The position numbers and the translations under genes were made by a program. A stretch of DNA of 64,000 nucleotides. Source: Cycas panzhihuaensis. Taxonomy: Eukaryota > Cycadophyta. Below are positions 10,277 to 21,533 of this stretch, piece after piece. The stretch covers positions 110,987,741 through 111,051,740 of the forward strand of contig CM041465.1 of the NCBI GenBank assembly GCA_023213395.1, given 5' to 3'. A model generated the notes under the pieces. The model saw only the letters and a program-made list of their open reading frames with translations, made no database searches and was not told the origin of the DNA. Position 1 is the first letter of the stretch; each line of letters starts with the position of its first letter.

Positions 10277-10825
10277 TTGGACCGCTTGCTCTTGCCCTGG
10301 GTAACCTCATTGCTAAGTCCTCCTACCCTTCACATCCACTTTCTACTTGCCTTTCGAGTGTTACTTTCATTATTTATTGACCACCAGGACTTTGTGTCAC
10401 CTATGTCCATCTACATCTTTACCGATGGTGGAAGCCATGGTAATCCTGGACCTTCTACTCCTGCATGGATTCTCTACAGCCCTTCTAGACATGATCTCCT
10501 CTACTATGGGATCTTCCTCCCAGAGGCTACTAACAATGAAGCTGGATATATAGTTGTGATTGAAGCCCTTACTGATGCTCTATGTTTCCATTGTGGATCC
10601 ATCATTTTGCTTTGCGACTCTCAAGTTGTGGTGTCTCATCTCACCCAGGTTTACCAAGTGCGATGCCCTCACGTGAGAACTCTTGCTTCTGTCGCCAGAT
10701 CTCTCCTGGCTTGCTTCTCTTTCGTCGATATCCAGCATATCCCTCAGGCTCTCAATGCTGAGGTAGATAGTCTCATTCGCCTTATGCTTGAGTGGTGCCT
10801 TCCTCTCCTTGCTGACCGTCCCTGA
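10277..10825 (+). CDS. Archaeal-type RNase H (aRNH) of Tat-A
   Basis: RNase H degrades the RNA strand of RNA-DNA hybrids. The frame is open for 182 codons. The domain itself starts at about 10403 (MSIYIFTDGGSHGNPG). The catalytic acids are visible: Asp in FTDGGS, Glu in NNEAGY, Asp in LCDSQVV and Asp in AEVDSL, next to the family's IPQALNAE helix. The GSHGNPG and NNEA style is that of the additional RNase H of Tat elements, not of the gypsy RNase H (lost here). It is separated from pol by the antisense gene, so it needs its own expression route. It is the best preserved reading frame in the window. Tat-B has a decayed copy at 51263-51680. The true start is uncertain. Confidence 0.85.
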   Translation: MDRLLLPWVTSLLSPPTLHIHFLLAFRVLLSLFIDHQDFVSPMSIYIFTDGGSHGNPGPSTPAWILYSPSRHDLLYYGIFLPEATNNEAGYIVVIEALTDALCFHCGSIILLCDSQVVVSHLTQVYQVRCPHVRTLASVARSLLACFSFVDIQHIPQALNAEVDSLIRLMLEWCLPLLADRP

Positions 10826-10828
10826 GGC

Positions 10829-11218
10829 TTGTCTGGTCCCCCTGTCACCCAAGCCCCAGGTCATCTTACACTTTACTTTGTGACCCATTCACACCTCTGA
10901 AACCTAGCTACTAATGAGGTTAAACTATGGCGCCTACCCTTTGCTTACTCTTTACTTGATTATGCATATCCTTCTGCATCTTTTGTGGTGGGGGCAGCCC
11001 CCGCGCCTTTCTCATCTTTCGATCGGTTCAGTGGCTCATAAAGCCTATGTTGTCTCCATTGCTACTTTCGTATCCACGCATTTCGCCACGACACTTGCCG
11101 TCACCCTTGCCTACTGTTATGACCTTGATTGATATATCTATATACATATGTGCTACTGACAGTTGTGTTGCTAGCATTCACCATTGCACCAGGCTTCCGA
11201 GCGGCGAGGCTCTACTGC
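10829..11218 (+). other. Tat-A 3' non-coding segment
   Basis: Between aRNH and the polypurine tract. Short frames are not shared with Tat-B (51681-52170). Nothing else is recognised. Confidence 0.5.
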
Positions 11219-11229
11219 CAAGGGGGCAG
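11219..11229 (+). other. Tat-A polypurine tract
   Basis: CAAGGGGGCAG lies directly before the LTR start TGTTTCCTAGC, the position of plus-strand DNA priming. The Tat-B counterpart is the weaker AATAGGACAG before 52182. Confidence 0.7.
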
Positions 11230-13941
11230 TGTTTCCTAGCTTCTGGGAATGGATACAGAATTATTGACTCAGGTAAGTGCAGGTATGTTTCTCACCTTAT
11301 TATCGCTCCCTTTTAATGAGTGTTTGCTTGCATGTCTGCATGTTTGTGGCTTTGTAGATGACTTTGTCTTCGTCTACACTTATTTTAGTCTATGACAACT
11401 ATAGCAGGGGCACACTCCCAGTAAGTGTGGCACCCTGGTGGCCACTCCACTTCCTGCATTTTGCCCTCCTCACTCCAAGATCCACTTGGCTTATGCCACC
11501 TCCACCCGTGTGATGACCCGTCATTGTTTGGTTGACTCGCCACACCATTTGAGCCCTATTTTTACACTTTTGGACTTGTTTGTTGGTTTATTTACTCTAG
11601 GGTAGGTGTCTTAGCCTTCTATTGGCCCTTTTTGTCATCTGCCCTTAGCCTAGATTGGCTAGTTAGGCTTGGTTTTACCTTTGAGCAAATACTGCCGTGA
11701 TTTTTGTAGTACCACCAAAATATCCATGGTACCACAGATTTTGCAGCGGGATGACTGTTCTAATTTATTTTTTAAAATCTACCGTCGCAATTTCACATTT
11801 ATTGTGAAATTTCCACGTGTCTCACGACTTAACTCACTGCCAGTTGTGCCCTAATCACTCACTTTAGGATTTGGGTTGGGTACTTAAGTCATCATCTACT
11901 AATTTTTGATAACTTTTGGCTCACTTTTTGGATTGCTCCTTAAGAAAACCACGCTATGCTTTACTATTCTCTGCTACCCTCCTGCTACTATAGGACCTGT
12001 ATCTCTCCTCTAGCACCCAGCTCTCCTTTGGTATGGCTAGGACATCTTCCCAGGCCCTCACACACCTTGGAGAGATCTCAGTAGATTCTTACCCCGGGTA
12101 GCCATCAAGTATTCCAAGTACAGGTGTTCTTCCTCCAACTCCATTAGCAGGGTCCCAAACCTACTACACCATAGTTTTTGGGTTGATTTCTCAGCCTCTC
12201 CTTACTAGCCCTTGGCTGAGGTAAGCACCTCTCCTCTTCCTCTCAGGTATTCATTAATTTGAGTTATTTTCCTTATGTAATTAATGCCCTATCTTACTTG
12301 TCTCTTTGCTTATTTTTGCGAGGGTTGTTTTCCTCTTTATATTAGACTATTTTACCCCTGTTACAGTGCCTCCTTGCCTACATTTATTGCTCAAGGCAGT
12401 GGCATAGAGGGTTGACATAAGGCTTGGGAGAGAGCTGGGTGGATTCTGCACCACCTTCCACACTCCTCAAGCGACCCTAAGCCCCCCCAAACTTTCCCTC
12501 TTGCCTCGTGTTGTCCTTGACACTCAAACAAGGGTTTGTTGGCCCTTACTTAGCCGCTAAAATCAGCGTTGTTACACGTTGCAGTACTGGTTTGAGGGCT
12601 TGTGCTTAGGTCTAGGCAACTCGCATAAGTCCTAACCATTTGTTCTTTGCCCAACTCTTTTCCCAGCAGCCTGGTTTGCTCTTCATAGCACCCCAGTCTA
12701 CTGTAGGTCTTTTTTGGCTCCTTTCAACTCCCTTGCTACTATTTCCAGCCATCCTTCTTAGCCTTGCCCTCACTACCTTATGGATTTTGGGGGAGGTTAG
12801 GGTTGTTCTTTGCGGGAGGTGGGCAACTCTGAGGCTTACTGGTTACTTTCCTTTTGCTTTGGTTATCGTTATGTACATATTATCATCATTGTGTTGATGC
12901 TAACATATACGTGTTTAAGTTTATATTTGTATTATATAGGCATGTATTATTAGGATCTTGTCATTGCATGTTAGTACCCTTTCTCTGGAAAGGGGGAGAT
13001 TACCGTTTGCTTGCAAGTAGTTGGAGAGTGTAAAGGGTCTTTTCTGCTCGTCCCATTGCTGGTAAGTGCTCCTATGCATGTTGTACCTTCATACTTCATT
13101 TATTACTAGTATTTGGTTTCTTTCTTTCCTTGGTTTTGTACTTTAGTATTTTTCTAGGGAAGGTAAGAGAGCCCCTCATTCCAACCCGCCATGACGCTTC
13201 ACAACCGTCGTGCCTTGTGGAGTAGTTTTAGCATCCCTTGGGAGCGCCATCGTCACAACACGCTTCCAGTCTAGGTACACACTTCACTCCACCCTACCAC
13301 TCTTTCCTTTTGAATTTCCTTTACATAAGTAATAATTAACTCATTAGAAATCAAAAGGGAAAATTAACTTTGCTTTTGGTTCATGCTTTATTTATTCCAT
13401 TGCATGCATCTTCTTTACTCATAGGAAAAGGTCTTAGGAACTGCTCCTCTTCACCTTTCCCTTCCCTTTGCCGTGCAAGCTTCCTACTCTCTTTATTACT
13501 TGTGTGTTTGGTTAGTTTGCTTAGGCATACCTTGACCCACCTCCTTGGGTCATCCCTCTTACTTTCTCTTGGTTTCCCATTTATCCGGGTAACCAAGGTG
13601 ACCCCATCCATAGGCCAACTGCTTGCCTATCCTTCCTCGTTTCCTGTTCTTCTAGGGAAACCCTTGAAGGTTCCTTTCCATCCCCTTCCGACCATTTAAG
13701 GGTGGGAGGATCCTTCCCTTAGGTCAACCCAGGCTAGCCCTATACCTCCTTACCACTTGTTCGAAGTGGGGGGATCACCCTTTGGTAGCTATATTCCATT
13801 GCAGGTCCTGAACTTGCGCTCCAGCACACGGGGTGCCCTACGTGGTATTTACCCTACTTATAGGTCTCTTTCTGAATCATATTATCACCTACTCTTACCA
13901 TACCTATTTAATTAGGTAGCTATCCTGTAGGCGCGTATCCA
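11230..13941 (+). repeat. Tat-A 3' LTR
   Basis: It is 2712 bases, TGTTTCCTAGC ... GCGTATCCA, with TG/CA ends. It is collinear with the 5' LTR up to 2390. It is followed by GAATC and then the interior of Tat-C. It lies head to head with the Tat-C LTR across only 255 bases. Confidence 0.9.
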
Positions 13942-14177
13942 GAATCTGATGATGGAAGGGAATAATATGACAGGTCTTCTAACAATGACGACAGACCTCA
14001 CAAGCGATGCGAGAAACATCGCATGCAATGGCTTAATGCAAGTCATTAGAAGAGAGCGAAAGGGGTATGAAATAGATATGTTGGGGGCTGCCCAATTAAA
14101 AAGAAAGACAAGAAATCTACCTAAAAGCAAGAACACCAACGGGAAAGGGAAGCGAGACTAGTTCCCTTACGGGTAGT
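13942..14177 (-). pseudogene. Tat-C leader and start of gag, fragment
   Basis: On the minus strand it matches Tat-A bases after the primer site through the CATTGTTAGAAGACC segment at the start of gag. It stops at AGATTC, the Tat-A insertion point. Confidence 0.7.
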
Positions 14178-14195
14178 TCCTCAGTATGGTCGCCA
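14178..14195 (-). other. Tat-C primer-binding site
   Basis: On the minus strand TGGCGACCATACTGAGGA, one base from the LTR end. There is one mismatch to the Tat-A site. Confidence 0.75.
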
Positions 14196-14196
14196 G

Positions 14197-16764
14197 TGAA
14201 ATGCTGCCCATGGGGTGGTATCCCTATGTTTAGCAAGAAATGGGTTATGCAAGACTATAGTAAGGACTCACCTTGCAGGGCATCTATGCACCAGAGCATA
14301 GATTCAGGACCTGCAGAGGTGCCTGATTGCTTCTAAGTAGTCTCAAAGGGTGAGGCCTTCCTACCCCTCAAATGGCCGGGAAGAGGAGGAAAAGGCCTGG
14401 CAAGTTGCATCTTCTCAAGTAGATGAGAAGGCAACATGAGAGTGAGGTGCACGTGTAACCTGGCATCTAGGTGTAGGCTGGTCAAGAGAGCAAGGTGAGT
14501 ATGACTCTGGCTCAAAAGGAACTATCTAAGTGTACTAGATTAACCGCTAAATAAAAGATACGTAAAGTGCAAATGTATGTTCCTTTCCTCTATTCAATTT
14601 TTTATATGTTTCTTAATCACGCATGCATAGACATAAAGAACAACGCTATAAGAAAAAGACATAAGGACAAGGAAAATACCTGGACCGGTGTCTGAATGGA
14701 GCACTACATGCCTCGTTGCCTCCCACTTCTTCCTGCTCTACTTGTTGCATACGTGAAACCGATCGGTGATGGATGCCGTGAAAGGCTGAAGAGGGGCTAG
14801 GTTACCTCCCCAGTGCAATGCAAAAAGTGAATAGTGAAATGACAGAAAATAATAAAAAGCAACAAATATGGAACTAACCTACAAATGGGTTTATTTCATA
14901 TGCAACTCCACTAATGTGAGACCCTGTCAATCAAATAGACAAGTATCTCCCTTTCGAAAGAGGGGCCATAAATAGATCTCATATATGTATCGAAACTTAG
15001 GAGAAACAGAATCAAACTAAGTTAAGCATATGCATATTATTTAACGAAATAACTTCAACAAGATTTCTGCAAACAGTTACTTCAACGAATATCCAAAATA
15101 AGAGTATATCATCAAGATGACTAACTCACCCACAAAAAGTCTCCACTTAGTCTCAAGAAAGGAAAATGAACTCGTAGTAATAACATGGGGGAGCAAACAG
15201 TGAGAAGGAAAAAGATAACTAAAAGGTAAGCAGGCACACCCAAAGAACGAGATGTTACGGGCAACAAATCATTCAAGTAGATGGGTTGTAAGTTGTGAGC
15301 TAGCAAGAAGCAGTTTTGGGACATATGCAGTGCCCCAAAACCAACGAACGAAAATCTAAAACTAGTGTGGAAATGGGCTGCCAATGCTGGTTTACATCCG
15401 AAAATGAGCTTCCAAATTCCCTAACATGACTTTTAGGAAGGCACAAAGGTGTAGGGGGGGAGAAAGTAAGGGACGAAACCCTTAGGGAGAAGGGAAGCAA
15501 GGGGGACTGACCCCACCTTCTTCCCTCTAACTTTCTCTATGTTACCCCGCTATAATAGCCACCTAAAACTAGGCTGGTAAGAATGACGGAGGAAGCACTA
15601 TAGTGCAATAGGCAAGAAAACTAGTGCTAAATAGGCATAGCAACCAAAAAAGCACATAAACTAGGAATTTACTCACAAAAAATAGAAAGAAGTAACATGC
15701 ATTTCAAAGTAAATATGGAGGTACCTTATTGTGAAGAGAAGAAGTATGAACCTACTGGAAAATGGCAAGAAAAACTAGCATTCAACAAGGTTTGATGGCA
15801 GGTTTGGAAGAGGAGATTAATATGAGAGAAATCCTATGAGTTGGGGCCCTTTGAAGCTTGTCCTTTAGAAGATCTTAAGGAGAATCCTTCTTGCAACTTT
15901 GTAAACCTGTAAAAAGATGTTGAGCTTGTTGTTTCTAAGCATAAGAGATAGCAATGGTCTCTGGTGGAGAGCAGCAGCTAAGAGTCTTGGTTCTATAATA
16001 GTTTCTGTCGAAGATTTTGTTGAGTTTTTTGTAAAAATGAGCTAAGAAGATTGAAAAATGAAGAAGACTTTTAGTTTTATCCCATTCTCACTGCAAGTGA
16101 ATGTTGGGGATCTCAGGGCAACTCGAATGTGTAGGTGCCATGCGGCAATTCTACAAAAAAAGTGAGAACTGTCGCGTGAATTAAAAAAAAAAATCAAATA
16201 GTCACCCCACAGTAAACTTTACGGTATCGCAGCAAAGATCGTGATACCACTAAGTTTACAATAGTATGAACCTGGAAACAAAAAAATAAGTAAAACTAGG
16301 GTTTAGAGCTAAACATAGAGAAAATCAAGGCTAAAAACAGCTGGAGGGAGTACCCAGGTGATGGACAAGCAGCCATGAAAGTGAACTAGGTCTCAACCAA
16401 GGATTCAATTAGACTTGGAAGAGACTGCAATATGAACAGGCTATCATAAAAAGGGTGAACACGACTGGTTGGGGTATCCTGAGGGGTCGTGGAGATGAAG
16501 TGGGTCGCTATGTGTCATATGGGGTGTAGCATTCACTAAAGAATTCCCCCACTGTGAGTTGTCATAGGCTAAAAGGCGTGCAGTAAGCACATGTAAAATG
16601 ATCAAGTAGGAAGACAATGCAAACATACAGACATCAGGCAAGCGTGCATCAAGTAGTCTACACTAAGTAATCTCAGTTAAGCAAGAGCAAAGAGAAGCAA
16701 GAATATATACCTGAGCTTACCTAAGTCGATGTGTCTCGAGTCCATTCCCGGTAGCTAGGAAACA
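14197..16764 (-). repeat. Tat-C 5' LTR (inverted)
   Basis: It is 2568 bases. On the minus strand it begins TGTTTCCTAGCTACCGGGAA and ends ...TTTCA. It is similar in length and sequence to the Tat-A LTR. Minus-strand frames such as 15121-15384 are not recognised and are probably chance. Confidence 0.87.
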
Positions 16765-18290
16765 CATCCCACTCTCGAAAGGATGGGCTACGTCAAAATA
16801 GTTGACAAATTCATCCACGCATTGTTGGAATAAAAATATGGAATGTGTTGGTAGGTGATATAACTACTTAAGTGCATCACCTTAAATAGATCATGGGAAG
16901 AGTTTCATAAGGATATGGTCATAGGCCCAGTAATTTATACATGTCATAGAAAAGCTACAGACATGCTTTGTTGGGTTCTATAACAAGATCCCATCAAATT
17001 TAGGAACCTCAGGGGGGTGAGGTGGTAAGTTGGTTGTTAGCACCTCGATGGATAGGGGCTTCGATTTATAATCCATAAAGGGACATGCCCTTGACTAGCT
17101 ATAGGATTAATAAGAGATAGAAGAGGATGTGGACAAGGTTGCCCAAACTCTCCTTAGGGAGTTTGGTTCAAAATGGGATAGTGGCCTCCTCTTGTTTAGT
17201 GAGAAGACACTAGTCCCACATTCGAAGGAACATACATAGGAGCAGATAGGGCTGAGGGACCCATCCCTCCTTTAGAAAATGATCCTTATTGGAAAGGATC
17301 TTGAGAGAAAGTGCCTTGGGAGGGGGCATGCTCTACTAGCAAAGGCGCAACATGAGGTGTGACATAAGAAGATAGAAAAGAGGGGTGAGGGACTAGGTTT
17401 TACCTATATGGGTTGCCCGTGGGTAGTGTGATCCCATATGGGTGCAAAGGGTCCACCCCATAAGTTGGAAGGGAGTTTCCCTTGTTGTGTCCCCACGATT
17501 GAGAGGTGTAGCCTAGGGGCACATAAAGGGAAGAATCTCCAGGCTGAACTTGAGAGTGTATAGGGGCAAGCTTGACATGGCTAGAAGTAGGGGTGCATAT
17601 GGGTCCCCTTGGTCTAACGGGTGGTGGATAAACTATAGTTAGGGGAGGTGTACTCCTTTGACTAGAGGGAGGCATGCTCAATCTAAGTTGGGAGGAGGAC
17701 ATGCCTTAGGTGGTCCTCAAGGAGCATGGCCCACGAGGAGAGGAAGATAGGATAAAAGGTACACTCATCGTTGGTAGAGGAGTTGGATAAGATGGACGAG
17801 ATAAGGAGGATGTAGAAGAAGGAAGCACAATGCTTTGTAATATGCTCTTGAACCACTTGGGATGTGGTTGGAGATGAGCAGTTTGGAATTGGCTAAGGGC
17901 TTCAACCACATCGGTAGGAGGGGTATCTGCTTGATCATAAGAGGTAGATAGAACCTCATATGAAGCAGACCCCATGGGATGATCCTCATGAGAGTCACCA
18001 TCATGGTGGTGAAACTCTAGAGTGGATGAAGCCTCTACTTCATGAATAGAGAGATGGTGGAGTTGTGGGTGTTGTTGGTCACCCAAATAAAAGATAGGGT
18101 CCTCATCCTCTTGGGTAGACCCTTGAAAAGAAGTAGAAGGCTCATGCGATTTGGATATATAGGCCTGATATGCCCAATCTGAGGGAAATCCCTCCATAAT
18201 CAAATATGAATTTGATGAAGGAAGGGAGTGATATGAGGAGTCTTCCAACAAGGGAGGCAAACCTCATAAGTGACATGACAATCATCCTAT
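16765..18290 (-). pseudogene. Tat-D gag, broken and truncated by Tat-C
   Basis: The N-terminal frame at 18260-17706 has LLEDSSYHSLPSS and MEGFPSDWAYQ, matching Tat-A and Tat-B gag. A second frame (17702-17400) holds the Pro-rich part with SLYVPLGYTSQSWG. The gag core continues towards 16770 with stops and ends after the FESGM-like text at the Tat-C LTR. No start ATG remains at the conserved N-terminus. Confidence 0.8.
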
Positions 18291-18426
18291 GTAAGTTATG
18301 CTTGTAGGTTGGAAGAAAGAGGAAGAAGATAAAGTAGTTAGACCATTGGAGGCTTCCCAACAAACCAGAGAGAGCTACCAAAAAGAAGTAGCACCAACAG
18401 GAAAGGATTGATCCCTTACTGACAGG

Positions 18427-18444
18427 TCCCTAGTATGGTTGCCA
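18427..18444 (-). other. Tat-D primer-binding site
   Basis: On the minus strand TGGCAACCATACTAGGGA. It is the Tat-A site with CG changed to CA and one further change. Confidence 0.72.
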
Positions 18445-18445
18445 A

Positions 18446-21400
18446 TGGAATCACACCTATGGGGAAGTAACCATACTTAGTTAAGATTAGATCAAGCGAT
18501 GAAGAGTTATAGAAACTAAGATCAATCTAGTAAGTGAAGGATATCACCCATAAATGGAGTCTATGTGTTGGAACGTAGGTTCGGGACTCGCGAATGGTGC
18601 ACAACTCCCTTCTGGGTAGCTCGACTTTGGTTTGGAGGGTCAAAGAATTGAGGGATATCCTCAGTTTCCTAAGCAACCTTAAGGGATAGGCCCTACCACC
18701 CTTGGATGGACGAAGGTAGGAGATGAAATAAAGCAAGGGAATGGCTCCTCGCATAAGATAAAGAGGATGAGAGAAGTGTACTTACGTAAACAATAAGAGT
18801 AGTGTGCACTCGTAGAAAGGAGGTTAGATGACCAACCCATGAGCAGAACCAACCTAAGGGGTATGCTAAGGATACCTAGCTAATATAGGCATGACAAAGA
18901 CTATGGGGGAGTGACCTAAAGGGAAGGTCTTCTTTAGATCACTATATCCAAGGCAGACTTGGGGATATGAGGCAACAGTGAAAAGGGTTTCAATCATTCT
19001 GCATATGAGAGGTTGTGTTTTATATATGGGGGTGGAGCGATGAATATAATGTTGTTTATTTTTTGCAAATAGAAATGAAATCATAAAATGAATACACTCT
19101 TGTTTACTCACTAGTATAATAACCTCACTCTTCTTTTACTTTCGAATGAAAGAAGGTAAACAGGCTAGCCAAAAGGTTGTGAATGTGCATGTAAGGGATG
19201 CAAGGCTAAGTAGAGGCATGTGCAACAAATAAGAATGTAAATGGATGTAGCTTCTACTTTATGCACTTTCCTAAATGAGTAAGTGAAACAAGTATGTACG
19301 AATGGTATATGCAAGTTTACTTCTCCTCTTTTTGCTTTATGTATTATGCAAACAAGTAAACAAACTTTAAGTAAGAGAAAAGAAGTGGTGAGAAGAGAGT
19401 AGTGGCATACCTAGAAAAAACATGCAGTTGGATGAGTGCATTCCCTTGTGTCACTCCTACCTTCCTTTTTCCTTTCCCCAAATATAAGTAGTGTGATGTG
19501 ATGACACTGGGGGACTTACTTACCTTCCCCAAATTAAAAGGAAAAGGGTGAAAAAGAAAGGAGGAAAAGACTATGCAAAAGACTCAAGGTGTTATGGGAG
19601 AGAAAGAAAAGGATATACCTGGATTGATGTGCTTTCTTCCTCCTCCAAACGCAACAAAGAAGGAAGCTACAATCAAAGGGTGTTTCCATTTTCCAAGGGT
19701 CTACTAGGGAACAAAATGCATATGTGTATAAAGTTCATAAAATAATACAAGCAAAATACCCTAACCAAGAGAAATTTTGCATTAGGAACCAATCTTCAAC
19801 TTTTCTTTATATAAGGAAGACAAGAAAAGAGAAGGAAGTTGGTTAGCCTTAAAATGGCTAACCCCCCAAGACACATACCTCTACATTATCCAAACACATA
19901 AACAATAAGTAAAGAAAGTATAATGAGAGTTAAATATACGAGTGATAGTTTGTAATAAAGTTGCAAATGTTGCTAATGTTGCAAAAGTTATGATATGTAA
20001 CCTTTGCTACCTCTGAACTAATCTAACACCCAAAGGTAGGGTAGGGTCTAATTAGGGGTTATAATTCCTGCCCATATAAGGCTCACAAAGCTGGAGCAAG
20101 TGTAGCAATAGGCTATGTATACTACTACCAGTAGTGGCCTCTCTTCTGGGAGCTCTTTGCCAACCTAAGGGAAGCATGAAGGAGAAAGAGGGAAAGGGGA
20201 GAAGGGGATTGCCCTTGAGGAGAAGGCCTGTTGGGTTGTGGAACCTACCTTGACTCCTTTCACTCACCCTTTTGGGACCTCTTCCTTGCTACCTCCTTGG
20301 AGAGATAAGGGAAGAGCTGGAAGGAATGGTAGATAGACAAGGAAAGAGGAGTGTATGCCTCCTATGTATAGTACAAAATTGAGAAATGAAGGGTGTCACA
20401 GGGTATTCCAAACACTTTTGAACAATTAAAAAGGAATAGAATGAAATGAGAGAGAAAGAATACCTACTTTAGGCATATTGAGAGCTGATCTACTTGAAAA
20501 AGTGGGAGAGAAGGGCAGTGCTGCAAGGTTTGTAGGTGAATCCTTATGGAGGCTGTAAAATCTGAAGAGAATGTTTGATTAAAGTGTGATTCTTGTGCTT
20601 GGAGGTGAGCTTGGAGAGTTTCCTTCTTGACATAGCCTTATCTTAGACCTATTGTTATGGATCTAGGGCTATAGAGGGTTGATCTTAGGCTAGAGTGCTA
20701 GTACACTAAGTATTACAAGGGGTTTCTACAGGAGATGACCTGTGTAAATAAAAGAGGAGATGGAAGAGAGTGGAAAAAAAGGAGGACATGAGGTGTTTTC
20801 TAGGTTTTAAAACCAACCCTAACTCAATTGAGTAGTTAGGGTTCGGATGGGGCCAGGAATACATGCCTAACACATGGAAATTTTGCAATAAATATGAAAT
20901 TTACCATGGTAAATTTTAAAGAATAAGTTGTAACAGTTGCCCTGTAGCAAACTTTGTGGTACTGTGAAGTTTACTGTGGTACTGGGATCTTCATCATAAT
21001 GCAGTAGTAGCATAACTAAAATAAAAGGAAAAAGGGCTAGCGAGCCAAAAAAGGAGTGGTACTCCAGGCCTAGGAAGGTATGGCACTCTATCTAGGTGGT
21101 TGGGGACAGTCATAGGACCGAAAAGACCTATGTTGGGTGAAGTACTAAAGATATAAAGCTCCAAAAAGGATGATAACTAAATGAAAATATATCAACAATA
21201 CCTAAGCAAGATACTAGAGGTTGAGGTATGGAAATGGAGTAGTGAGTGGACCACAAGGGCTAATCGGTGCTTAGAATGATGTTGAGACGTATAGGAGGGT
21301 CATGGAGTGCCATTGGGATCAATATCCCTAGATCGTCATAGGCTAAAATGATATCATGTAGCATGATCAGCAATGGATGCATAATGGTCATGCAAATGAA

Positions 21401-21533
21401 CTAATCAATCATGTAATAAGACAAAAAGTAACTTCAATTTACCTTTTTAGAATTGATCAAGGCAAAGGATAGAAGCATACCTGTACTTACCTGAGTCAAC
21501 TCATCCATACCCATTCTCGGTAGTTGGGAAACA
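18446..21533 (-). repeat. Tat-D 5' LTR (inverted)
   Basis: It is 3088 bases. On the minus strand it starts TGTTTCCCAACTACCGAGAA and ends ...GATTCCA. It belongs to the longer LTR form shared with Tat-B and Tat-E. The right flank is GTGAG. Short frames inside are not recognised. Confidence 0.85.

Larger units (their letters stand above)
1..13941 (+). mobile_element. Tat-A: Ty3/gypsy Tat-like LTR retrotransposon, internally deleted, 5' end off-window
   Basis: The order seen is LTR, primer site, gag, protease, integrase C-terminus, antisense PMD gene, archaeal-type RNase H, polypurine tract, LTR. The start of the window aligns to base 11566 in the 3' LTR, so about 336 bases of the 5' LTR lie upstream. 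Reverse transcriptase, the gypsy RNase H and the integrase catalytic core are missing. Tat assignment rests on the DNGS protease motif, the second RNase H near the 3' LTR and the antisense gene; a reverse transcriptase tree cannot be made from this copy. The element is inserted in Tat-C. The 5 bases after the 3' LTR are GAATC, but the matching left duplication is outside the window. Fewer stops and more surviving CpG than Tat-B or Tat-D suggest it is one of the younger insertions. Confidence 0.88.
13942..16764 (-). mobile_element. Tat-C: 5' end of an inverted Tat element, cut by Tat-A
   Basis: Read on the minus strand it is LTR (16764-14197), primer site (14195-14178) and leader plus the first codons of gag (to 13942), where Tat-A interrupts it. 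The leader matches Tat-A 2410-2640, including LRSL-like text before the gag start and GTTAGAAGACC. The rest lies left of the window. Its right end is inserted in Tat-D gag. Confidence 0.85.
16765..21533 (-). mobile_element. Tat-D: 5' part of an older inverted Tat element
   Basis: Read on the minus strand it is LTR (21533-18446), primer site and gag, up to the Tat-C insertion point inside gag. CpG sites present in Tat-A are mostly TG or CA here, and gag has many breaks. Base order shows it is older than Tat-C, which is older than Tat-A. Confidence 0.85.

Noticed and set aside
15121-15500. Minus-strand frames with hydrophobic stretches
   Set aside because: They lie inside the Tat-C LTR and are not conserved in other LTRs.
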